A stretch of DNA of 27,825 bases from Plantago elongata (lineage: Eukaryota > Streptophyta > Magnoliopsida > Lamiales > Plantaginaceae): contig JAYMSP010001904.1 in assembly GCA_036897095.1 (NCBI GenBank), forward strand, positions 1 through 27,825, in the 5' to 3' direction. Below the pieces are notes generated by a model. That model did no database searches. It was given only the letters and a program-made list of their open reading frames with translations, and was not told where the DNA came from. Each line of letters starts with the position of its first letter. Positions within the stretch are counted from its first letter, which is position 1. Both the position numbers and the translations under genes were made by a program. Positions 9,978-17,425 of the stretch are shown piece by piece.

Positions 9978-10435
9978 TTTCAGTTGTGAGAATGGTCTAG
10001 TATCCTCTATTCCTCTTGCTCACAATTTCAGACTACGCGCGGAGTTCTATACTTCATAAAATTTGTTGATGGGTTTGATGTAGAATGTTTAATGCAGAAA
10101 ACTCGTTAGTCTAGTCTCCTTAGTAAAAGCTAAGGAGTAATATATCTTGGAGTAATATATCTTTCTCACAACTTTAAACTAGTACATAAAGTTCTCATTT
10201 AGCATATATGTCATATGCTAGTATGTAATGTTGGTAAAGAGTGTAGTGCAGATTTCACTATTATATCTCAGCTGGTTAAAAATAAGGAGTAAGATCTTTT
10301 ATTCTTCTTGCTTGCAATTTCAGATTATTGCAAGGAGATCTACACTTCATGAAATTTTGTGACGAGTTTGATGTAGAAAGTTTATTGTAAAAAACTTATT
10401 AGTCTAGCTCAGTTGGTAAAAGTTAAGAAGTAATA
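9978..10435 (+). repeat. Tandemly duplicated ~290-bp SINE-like unit; second copy interrupted by the MULE
   Basis: Copy 1 (about 9978-10267) and copy 2 (10268-10435, resuming at 15913) share blocks such as acttcat(g/a)aaatttt, gtttgatgtagaa and aaaag(c/t)taa(g)gagtaata at a spacing of about 290 bases. Copy 2 contains TAGCTCAGTTGG (10405-10416), a perfect match to a tRNA A-box (internal Pol III promoter). Copy 1 has a decayed version. A convincing B-box is not seen, so the SINE assignment is tentative while the duplication is directly visible. Confidence 0.55.
10427..10435 (+). repeat. MULE target-site duplication, left copy
   Basis: GAAGTAATA here matches GGAGTAATA at 15913-15921 with one mismatch. 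Nine bases is the usual duplication length for Mutator-like elements. The first copy of the SINE-like unit (GGAGTAATATATCTTGG at about 10133) shows the uninterrupted sequence. Confidence 0.8.
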
Positions 10436-10627
10436 GAAAATTACATAAACCACCCCGCATTTACTGACTAGTGCCCTTTGTTTGAACAATTACGCCAGTG
10501 CCCAAAATCGATTACTCAATTACAAATAGATCAATTGGTTAAGGCTGGTGCTAATATCAGCTCAGCGGACACACGCCCTTGTCCACGTGGGATTCCATGT
10601 CTTCTAGGGCTATTTGTAATTGAAATT
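10436..10627 (+). repeat. MULE terminal inverted repeat, left
   Basis: The repeat begins GAAAATTACATAAACCACCC and ends near CTATTTGTAATTGAAA. The reverse complement of 15727-15912 matches along its length, with shared blocks AATTACATAAA, GTTTRAACAA and TTTGTAATTGA. An inner 13-bp inverted pair (CAATTACAAATAG with CTATTTGTAATTG) lies at about 10517 and 10608. Confidence 0.8.
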
Positions 10628-10857
10628 TAACTAGTTTTCACATGATGAATGAAACTCAATACTAGGATATCATGTAATTGACCTAGAATTAGAATGGGCT
10701 TATCTGTAATTATGAAACAATAAAAACTAGCCATTTGTTACCGTTTTTTTTAAAAAAATTACACCCTTTCCCTTATAAATGTTGATCTTGTCCAATTTTC
10801 TTCATGTTTGTCTAATTTTTCACCCAAATCAAAGCAATGCAAAAAAATTCCTAAGTT

Positions 10858-11112
10858 TTGATGGAAGCGTTGTTTATGTTGACGACATTAGTAGTTTCAG
10901 GCAGTACGAAGAACCACGAAAGGTTTTACTACCGTTTCCCCGATCACGGTTGGTCTCATTGGTATGCACGAGATGATCGAACTGTTGCTTGCTCTTCTTC
11001 TCAACCACCTTTTCAGCAACATCAACAACAAATGGAAGAAGTCATGTATGCTCTTCTTCTCAACCACATTTTCAACAACATCAACAACAAATGGAAGAAG
11101 TCATGCAGTTAA
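10858..11112 (+). CDS. Small plus-strand ORF inside the MULE, unknown function
   Basis: The 84-codon open frame opposes the transposase, tail to tail. Residues 15-40 (GSTKNHERFYYRFPDHGWSH) loosely resemble a GRF-type zinc finger (Asn-Pro-Gly-Arg-X-Phe-Tyr-X-Cys-Pro), but the Cys residues are replaced, so any such domain is degenerate. The 3' part is a 59-bp tandem duplication (about 10991-11049 and 11050-11108) that encodes Gln/His-rich sequence (PPFQQHQQQMEEVM) in one frame. A second frame (10989-11222) extends past the stop. It may be a decayed accessory or captured fragment. Confidence 0.35.
   Translation: MMEALFMLTTLVVSGSTKNHERFYYRFPDHGWSHWYARDDRTVACSSSQPPFQQHQQQMEEVMYALLLNHIFNNINNKWKKSCS
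10991..11108 (+). repeat. 59-bp tandem duplication, two copies
   Basis: Both copies begin gctcttcttctcaaccac and end atggaagaagtcatg, with few mismatches. Because 59 is not a multiple of three, the duplication changes reading frame, which explains why two overlapping frames encode the same QQHQQQMEEVM-like peptide. Confidence 0.9.
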
Positions 11113-11222
11113 GAGTAGTGCAAAATGGTGATGCATATAGCTTACTTAGGAAACATGTTGCAATAGACCTAGTTTTATTAGGAGTATTACTATCTTGTGT
11201 CATAGTGAAGCTTATGATATGA

Positions 11223-11464
11223 TCCAACTGATCAAAAAATATGTGTAATGATTGCAATGAAATGAGAGTTATTGAAGTAAAGTATGATGTTCTACCTCAT
11301 AAATACCACAAATTTCTTAAGCAGATTGTACTTCATTGTTCATACCAAAATACCAAACTAAGCAACAAAAGGCAATAGTTTACAGTCAAACATAAGGAAG
11401 AAAAACATGATAAAATCAATTGTACACAGTTCAAGTACTTAAATCACCAAGAAGAATTCATGAT
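11223..11464. other. Spacer between convergent MULE ORFs
   Basis: AT-rich, no credible coding sequence. It lies between the plus-strand small ORF and the 3' end of the minus-strand transposase, so it probably held both transcript ends. Confidence 0.5.
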
Positions 11465-12108
11465 TCATTCTTGAGAGAACACATCTGGTTGTGTAATGTT
11501 TTGGCTTGACTGTCCATCTGCTCTTCTGACCCTTTCGCCTTTCTTTGTTCGTGATAAACTTGTTGCACTAGTAGAAGTTGCATATGTATCCACACCACTC
11601 TTGTTTCTCTTGGACTGCAAGCATAATAACACTAGTAAATTATTTTGAACAAAGGCAATGCAACCATAATTATGTACAACAGTAAAAGAGTTAGCAAATG
11701 TCAAACCTGTGATGGAGCACCACCAGTTCTATTACCAACAGTTCCACCAATTCGAGTTCCACCAGTTCTAGTTCCACCACATCCACCAACACCACTAGTT
11801 CTACTTCCACCAACACCACTAGTTCTACTTCCACCAACACCATTTCTTCTACTAAGATGTTTATTAGGCTAAAATATAGTAAATTGCAAGAGTAAGACTG
11901 GAAGTACATAACTTTGAATTTAATAAAGTGAAAACTTGGTAGAAAAATAAAAAAACAGAAAGGTGCTTACACATTTTCTTTTGTTGTGGCATGTCTCTCC
12001 ACATGTACTGCACTTACCTGATGCCTTAAGTAACTGAGTAAGTTTTGCTCCCTTTGGTTGCTCACTTTGTTGCCTAATTATCTGCACCACATGCCTTCCT
12101 ATATGTCT
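11465..12108 (-). pseudogene. MULE transposase C-terminal exons: CCHC knuckle and Gly/Arg-rich tail
   Basis: Three exons are visible on the minus strand. The first (to 11971) continues the SWIM block after a premature stop and ends in a CX2CX4HX4C knuckle, CSTCGETCHNKRKC (11971-12012), followed by donor gtaagc. The second (11868-11707) starts after acceptor tattttag and encodes repeated GVGGSRTS and GGTR units. The third (11614-11465) encodes a basic Ser/Thr-rich end stopping at 11465. Exon joins are in phase 0. Zinc knuckles of this type are common at the C-terminus of plant MULE transposases. Confidence 0.75.
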
Positions 12109-12513
12109 TCACACATCAGGAGGCATGCATACATCATCTGTCAAATCTGATGGACAAAATTGGTGTTGTGATATGGGATACATAACAACATCATAAACTC
12201 TAACAAATGCAACTTTGGTGTGATTTGCTAAGATATGTTGGAATGGATCTTCCCTACAATGTTGAAGAGTTAACCATCCATGTCTGCAAGGTAGACCACT
12301 TATCTCCCATATCCTACAATCACATGTCCTTAAATATAAGTTACAAACAAACCTAAAACTCATGTCCTCAAGTTCAAGGATCCTAACAGATTCAGTTACA
12401 AGTCTACAATTCCTAGACTTATCACCTATCTCATTCAGCTTGGCCAAGACCTTAGGCAGAACTACAGATTGACATCTAGCTCCTTTCCTTTTCCTTACAG
12501 ATAGCCTCTTCAT
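12109..12513 (-). pseudogene. MULE transposase SWIM zinc-finger region
   Basis: The open block (134 codons) contains the SWIM motif: Cys-X-Cys, then GLPCRHG (TCDCRIWEISGLPCRHG). This follows the catalytic core in MuDR and FAR1 proteins and probably contacts DNA. It ends ...MPPDV and a TGA at 12111-12109, where the next residues (RHIGRHVVQ) continue the family pattern; the stop most simply comes from CGA by C-to-T change. Upstream, a TAG at about 12520 interrupts LLEGIR from QLMKRL, so the open frame's Met is not a true start. Confidence 0.85.
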
Positions 12514-12599
12514 GAGTTGCTACCTTATACCCTCAAGTAAATTATAAGTTAAGTACATCCTAATTGGATCAACCCAAGAAAACTCTCACTACAATTATT

Positions 12600-13500
12600 C
12601 GTTATATGATCTACCTTAACAACTACATCATAAGTGTGCCTAGCCAAATGGTTCAATGGTATGTTCATTAACCATTCATGGGCTTCAGGCTTAACAACTT
12701 TCAATGTTCAGTGCTTTATTAAAGGAATAGGTAGTGTAAGAAGTTGAGGCTTGCCAATAGAATCTCTTAAATTCTTTGCAGACCACCTCAATTTGAAGTT
12801 GTGATAGATGTGCTTTGCACACTTTTTATTGACAACTGTTGGAAAATCTCCTCAATAGCTGGCACAAGTCCCTATATGATAGACATAGAAAAATATGTTA
12901 CATAAAAGTACATGATAAGTAGGAGAATGATGAATTTAAGTACATGATAAGTAGCAATAAATATAACCTTCTGTATCTCTACCATGAAGTGCCAATGTAC
13001 ATCTACTTCAAATGGACCGAACATATGAGTCAATCCATGCAAGAAGAATCCACAACTCTCTTTATTCTCACTCTCAACAATGGCATAAGCAATTGAGAAT
13101 ATACCAGTGTCAACATCTGTGCCAACTACACTTAGTAAATATCCTCCACATTTCCCTTTGAGGTGGCACCTATAAAAAAGCACAAACCTTGCACATCCAG
13201 CTAAGAATCCCCTTCTCAGTGTGTCAAGACCGATGAATATTCTCTTAAACAGGGGTAGTCTTTCTACTTTCTCAGTATCCCTTACAAGTTGTACAATTCT
13301 GCCTTCATTTGTTCTTCTCCCCATCTCTGCATACTTAGGCATCAACTCATAGCCTTCTTCTTGATTACCTCCAAGCAAGTTAATAACCATCAGTCTTGCC
13401 ATGTACATCCTCATGTCAGGGATATCAACTCTCAACTTGTCTATGGCTCATTTTATGAGTGCATATGAATCTAGGCTTGACTTTATTCTCAACTCATTAA
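12600..13500 (-). pseudogene. MULE transposase catalytic core, frameshifted
   Basis: The core performs cut-and-paste transposition. 13435-12968 encodes MYMARLMVINLLGGNQEEGY, then FIGLDTLRRGFLAGCARFVL, CHLKGKCGGYLLSVVGTDVD and SIAYAIVESENKESCGFFLH, all typical of the MULE domain. The usual DG before CHLKG is YR, so the first catalytic Asp is gone. After an intron (about 12967-12876) the frame resumes GLVPAIEEIF, shifts near 12845, and then reads NKKCAKHIYHNFKLRWSAKN, the Cys/His motif. 12600-12715 encodes HEWLMNIPLNHLARHTYDVV. A TGA at about 13450 precedes AIDKLRVDIP. Confidence 0.88.
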
Positions 13501-13539
13501 GAATCTGAAATTAGTTCACAGTGGGGCTTGATAAGTACA

Positions 13540-13935
13540 TTTAATGAAATCATGTTAACATAAAAACAACGAGAAAATGTACCTTTGATGCCACTCAATT
13601 CTGATTTGCTTCTTTGTTGTACACTTGTATGATGGAAGTATGTCTTCCATGATAGGTTTTCACCATCTTGGTCTTTTTGTCCTCCAGGTCACCCTGCACC
13701 TACAATGTGTTGTGTGCCTAGCCTCCTCATTCTTTGTTCTCTTACACTTGAAACCCACTTTGATTGCATATTCCTTTACCCTTGCTCTGAGTTCCTGTAT
13801 GTCTACAAATGTCTCCCCAACCCTGAAATCCCTATCCCACTTCTGGTTATCCCTAGTAAACTCATCTTCTATACCCACTCATCATCACTATATGCATCTC
13901 ATCATCATTCATTTAATCTTCACCATCCTCCCTAG
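13540..13935 (-). pseudogene. MULE transposase N-terminal MuDR domain
   Basis: The open block at 13878-13660 encodes FRVGETFVDIQELRARVKEY and AIKVGFKCKRTKNEEARHTT followed by CRCRVTW. This is the pattern of the MuDR N-terminal (DBD_Tnp_Mut) domain that binds terminal repeats. Downstream, in a shifted frame, KTYHGRHTSIIQVYNKEAN (about 13590-13645) continues the domain up to a probable donor gtacat. The plus-strand 147-codon frame at 13625-14068 is antisense to this block. Confidence 0.82.
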
Positions 13936-14020
13936 TATCACCATCATCATCATTCTCTATGTTCTCAGCAGGCCTAACCTCATCTTCCATTTCCCTCCTT
14001 CCAATTCCCACATCCTCAGG

Positions 14021-15130
14021 TTACTTATCACTCCCATCATCAATTGTCTTAGTCTCATTCTTAGTTAGTTCTCTAAAGAAACCTATCTCTTCATCTTCTA
14101 AATCATATATATAATCACATTTAGGCTCATCATTCTCACAATCAACATCAGATACATCATCCTTAATTTGAGATTTTGACGGTGTGTATTTTGTTGGAGT
14201 TTTGGATTTTTGGGATATTGTGGTTTTTGTAGGGGTACTAGCAGTTAATTGTGCTTCAGTAGCAGTTGCTTGAGCTTGAGTAGAAGGGTACATGCCACTG
14301 GAGTGAGAAGAAATGAATTCAATAAGATCGAAGTTCTACAATGTGGTATCATTCAGTTATTAACATAAAAAAAAGGACTGCTAAGGTCCATAGACATGTA
14401 TGTATGGGGGTGGTGATAGGTGAGTTGGTTCAGGTTCAGAGAAGGATTGTGCGCGTGGGGATTGGATTGTTGGTTTAGGTTCAAGAGAAGGGTTGTGGGG
14501 GTGGTTATTGGTGTGTTGGTTTTGTTTCAGATTCAGTGGTTGGTGGTGTTAGTCCAGGTGGTGTTGGTTCAAGTGGTAGTGTTTCAGTTGTAGTTTCAAT
14601 AATGGGTGGCTCAACTTCTTCCTCATTTAGATAAACAAATTGCGGTGGCCTAGTAGGATACTTTGACCTATTGCACCATCTAGGCCTAGACTGTCTACTG
14701 CCTTGTTTAAAATTGAATTGTACATTGCTAGGCTTAAACAATGGGTCAAATCCCGGCCCTCCTCAAACACATCATCATTAAACATAGACTTCCTAACCTT
14801 TCTCTTATCAGTATAAGTAGAATCAATAGCAAGAGGAACTGTTGAATAAGTTTCAACATACAACTCAATTATACAATTCAATTGACATGCACTTCTTATT
14901 CCGATCAAACATATTGTCCTAACATTATCATCATTAAGGATTTAAACTTGCTGCATCATATCATCCATATCACATTTAAATGAAATATTTAAATTGACAG
15001 AGCTAGACACATCCTCTAGAGCAATAAACCTCACCTCATTAAGCAGCCTAGTATGATTATACCTGCTTGGTTTTGCACGTTGGATATTATAATCCTTCTC
15101 TTCATGATGTTCCTTATCAAGTATGTACCA
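14021..15130 (-). pseudogene. MULE transposase variable N-terminus, acidic and Pro/Thr-rich
   Basis: Fragments in several frames (14908-14627, 14741-14505, 14293-14021) encode LNCIIELYVETYS, LNKAVDSLGLDGAIGQ, EPTPPGLTPPTTESETKPTH and an acidic stretch (CENDEPKCDYIYDLEDEEIG). Further upstream (about 14950-15110) RLLNEVRFIALEDVSSSVNL is readable before a stop. This order (conserved N-terminal region, Pro-rich linker, acidic stretch, MuDR domain) matches long plant MULE transposases. The stretch is too broken to define a start codon. Confidence 0.6.
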
Positions 15131-15726
15131 TCATCCATCTCCATAATAATTGAACAGAGACACAAGTTAATTCAAGTACAATACAAAAAGCTATAACAAT
15201 CAAACATGCATATATAACAAGCAATACCCCCGTTTTCGATTACATTTTTGACAAACAACATGTTGAATATGTTTTAGGCATCAAAATCTATCTAAAACAG
15301 GCTCAATTTTGCAACTATATATCATAACAAAAAAAAAAAAAAAAGACATGACTTTTACGTTCGAAAACCCTAACCCCGGCCACAACAAAGCTCATATTGT
15401 GAAATTCTTCTTATCTAACCTATCTTTGACATGTAACAGGTCCAAAATAACCGAAAAACCATACATACTAACCTTTACTTGAACTTGGCCAAAACGCCTC
15501 TTTCCTCTCACTGTGGCAACCGAAAATGCAATCAACACCAAGATTGCAACTGATAGCACCGATTGTGATGTAGAAGATCAAATTTCAGTTCAATTTTATG
15601 GCCAATCTCTCTTGCTTATGGTTTGATAGAGAAACAAGTATGGAGGTGGTTTTTTGGCGGGTTTATGGTAACGATGAAGGGTTTTATGTATTATGTAGAA
15701 AGTCAATTTTTGTTTTATGGTGTTTG
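15131..15726. other. MULE 5' region (minus-strand sense), no gene
   Basis: I see no coding sequence here. It lies between the right inverted repeat and the transposase N-terminus and should contain its promoter. A 17-base A-run is at about 15331-15345. Confidence 0.5.
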
Positions 15727-15912
15727 TTTCTCAATTACAAATAAATCCATGCCACATAATAGCCACATCAACGCCACATAAGCAATTTATGCCAACTAAT
15801 CATTGGAGTCAATGTTGGAGATGAAAATTGGGTTTGGATTTATTTGTTTAAACACTGGGTACTAATATGTAATTATGGCAACAACATGGGGTTTTTATGT
15901 AATTCGCCCTGA
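15727..15912 (-). repeat. MULE terminal inverted repeat, right
   Basis: Read on the minus strand, it begins GGGCGAATTACATAAAAACC and runs to TTTGTAATTGAGAAAC, matching the left repeat imperfectly over ~190 bases. The transposase is transcribed away from this end. Confidence 0.8.
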
Positions 15913-15921
15913 GGAGTAATA
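15913..15921 (+). repeat. MULE target-site duplication, right copy
   Basis: GGAGTAATA pairs with GAAGTAATA at 10427-10435. The sequence that follows (tatcttgcttgcaa...aactttaaattagtacaa) continues the second SINE-like copy, up to about 16000. Confidence 0.8.
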
Positions 15922-16058
15922 TATCTTGCTTGCAAGTTGCAACTTTAAATTAGTACAAGAAGTTATAAACTTTATCATGTATATAGACACGAACAAAGTA
16001 TATACTATTGACATTCATAAATATAGGGTTGAAGAAATTGACATATTTCAAGTATTAT

Positions 16059-16072
16059 TTACTATTCACTTG
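16059..16072 (+). repeat. LINE target-site duplication, 5' copy
   Basis: TTACTATTCACTTG matches TTACTATCCACTTG at 17166-17179 with a single mismatch, the expected footprint of target-primed reverse transcription. Confidence 0.8.
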
Positions 16073-16089
16073 GATTGCCTATTCCTATA

Positions 16090-16400
16090 ATTCAGAAGCA
16101 TGATAGTTTAGTATGGTATCCTAATCTTTTGGGCACTTTTACCATTAAAATTTCTTATAATTTCTTGAGTCAAAAGAATTTACTGATGGAACGCCTTCGC
16201 AGAAATTTGGAATCTTCACACCATTCCAAAAATCAGACCTTTTGCCTGGTTAATTTGTTGGAATAGACTTCCAGTTACTCATACTTTGTTGTCTAGAGGT
16301 ATAATTGATTCACCTATTTGTAGGTGTTGTCAAAATGCTACTGAAACGGTAGATCATCTGTCTTGAATTGTAAATTGTTCCAGGCTTTGTTTAGAAACAT
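16090..16400 (+). pseudogene. LINE zf-RVT region
   Basis: Translation in shifting frames gives GTFTIKISYNFLSQKN, then PKIRPFAWLICWNRLPVTHT, LLSRGIIDSPICRCC and ATETVDHLS. This is the zinc-binding-in-reverse-transcriptase pattern of plant LINEs (Trp and Leu-Pro-Thr, then Cys-X2-Cys and His near the end). The frame is broken near 16190 and by a stop after DHLS. Confidence 0.8.
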
Positions 16401-16634
16401 TCATAGGAATGACGGTAGGAGGATTGAAACACTAACTCAAGCTGTTTTTCATGTTAATCATAATTCAAATTCTCAACTTTTGTTTCTTTGCCAATGTTGG
16501 TTAATATGAAAACCTAGGAATGATAAAGTTTATAACAATAAGGAGATTCAAGTTAGAAGTATTCAATATAGTTTATGGAATCTCCATAAGGATATCATAC
16601 ACAGACTCAGGAACACCAGAAGGAGGAGAAGGTG

Positions 16635-17075
16635 ATCTTATGTAAATGGAAACCACCTCAGCAACCTTGTATGTGTTTGAACATAGATGATTATGTTGAT
16701 CCAGTGCATAGAAGCGCATGTATTGGTTTTGTAATCAAGAATCACTTGGGGGAATTTTGTGGAGCAGGGGCTGAGCAATTGATATAAATATTGCCGAGCT
16801 TCATGCACTCATATTAGGAATCCAATTGGCAGTGAATTACCAAGTTACAAATCCAGACTGATACTAAATATGTTTGTTGGTGTTTTGACCAAACACAAGT
16901 AGCCCAATAGAAACAACAACTACTCGTCCAGGATATCAGGAAGCTCAGTGAAGGATTTCAAGTAGTGGAAGTCTCTTTTGTTTACAGAGAGCAGATGAAA
17001 TTGCTAAGTTTGCAACTAAAAACTCTTTTGTGAATGGTGATTTAGGAAGAAGCCTTTTATCTAGTAGCTAGTATG
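16635..17075 (+). pseudogene. LINE RNase H domain (RVT_3 type)
   Basis: The stretch encodes KWKPPQQPCMCLNIDDYVDP, ACIGFVIKNHLGEFCGAGA and NIAELHALILGIQLAVNYQV. These contain the first Asp (usually NVDGA, here NIDDY), the Glu of the AEL motif and a final REQMKLLSLQ-like degraded segment. Multiple stops interrupt it. The domain is typical of the 3' end of plant L1 elements. Confidence 0.78.
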
Positions 17076-17165
17076 AATGTCAGTTGGTTTGTTTGCCCGA
17101 CTTGCTTGTAACCCAATTAAATTCCGATCTCATGCTTTTAGGCTTAAAAATAAAATAAAATAAAA

Positions 17166-17179
17166 TTACTATCCACTTG
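17166..17179 (+). repeat. LINE target-site duplication, 3' copy
   Basis: TTACTATCCACTTG directly follows the A-rich tail; see the 5' copy at 16059-16072. Confidence 0.8.
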
Positions 17180-17255
17180 CAAAACAAACCGATCCTCAAG
17201 TTTGATTTGACAATTTGACATTTCTAACATGGCAACTCAAAGGAGAATAAAAATG

Positions 17256-17264
17256 TATATAAAA
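17256..17264 (+). promoter_or_regulatory. TATA box of the ABCG gene
   Basis: TATATAAAA lies 170 bases before the ATG. It is followed by a CT-rich stretch (tctctgcttcttcttgatct) that is typical of plant 5' leaders, so transcription probably starts near 17285-17295. The distance from the LINE's 3' duplication is 76 bases. Confidence 0.6.
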
Positions 17265-17425
17265 TCTCTGCTTCTTCTTGATCTTCAGCACGTTCACCTC
17301 TCACACCCAACAACACCACTTCTTTGCGATTTTTCAAACGATTAAAGAAAATAAGAAGAAAGATTAAAACTTCATTGAAATTACTTTCAAATCCAGAACA
17401 AGCTTGTTGATTGATTGATTATACA

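Larger units (their letters stand above)
10436..15912 (-). mobile_element. Mutator-like element (MULE), complete ends, decayed transposase
   Basis: The element is bounded by ~190-bp imperfect terminal inverted repeats and a 9-bp target duplication. On the minus strand it encodes, in order, a variable acidic N-terminus, a MuDR N-terminal DNA-binding-type domain, the MULE transposase core, a SWIM zinc finger, a CCHC knuckle and a Gly/Arg-rich tail. A short plus-strand ORF sits near the left end. Premature stops (including two apparent CGA-to-TGA changes), a frameshift in the core and lost catalytic residues make it non-autonomous now. About 5.5 kb is a normal size for an autonomous-type MULE. 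Confidence 0.87.
16073..17165 (+). mobile_element. 5'-truncated L1-type LINE, 3' end only
   Basis: The 1.09-kb insertion is flanked by a 14-bp duplication and ends in a (TAAAA)n-like tail (aaaataaaataaaataaaa, about 17147-17165). It retains only the zinc-finger region after the reverse transcriptase and an RNase H domain; endonuclease and RT proper are missing, as expected for 5' truncation. Several stops and frame changes show that it is old. It stops 90 bases before the TATA box of the ABCG gene and lies in the same orientation. Confidence 0.85.

Noticed and set aside
10405..10416. Possible tRNA gene (A-box TAGCTCAGTTGG)
   Set aside because: No cloverleaf, no clear B-box and no acceptor stem; it is better read as a SINE-like remnant.
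13625..14068. 147-codon plus-strand open frame rich in Leu, Ile and Ser
   Set aside because: It is antisense to the MuDR N-terminal domain and acidic region of the MULE transposase; the hydrophobic look comes from reading acidic and Lys-rich codons backwards.
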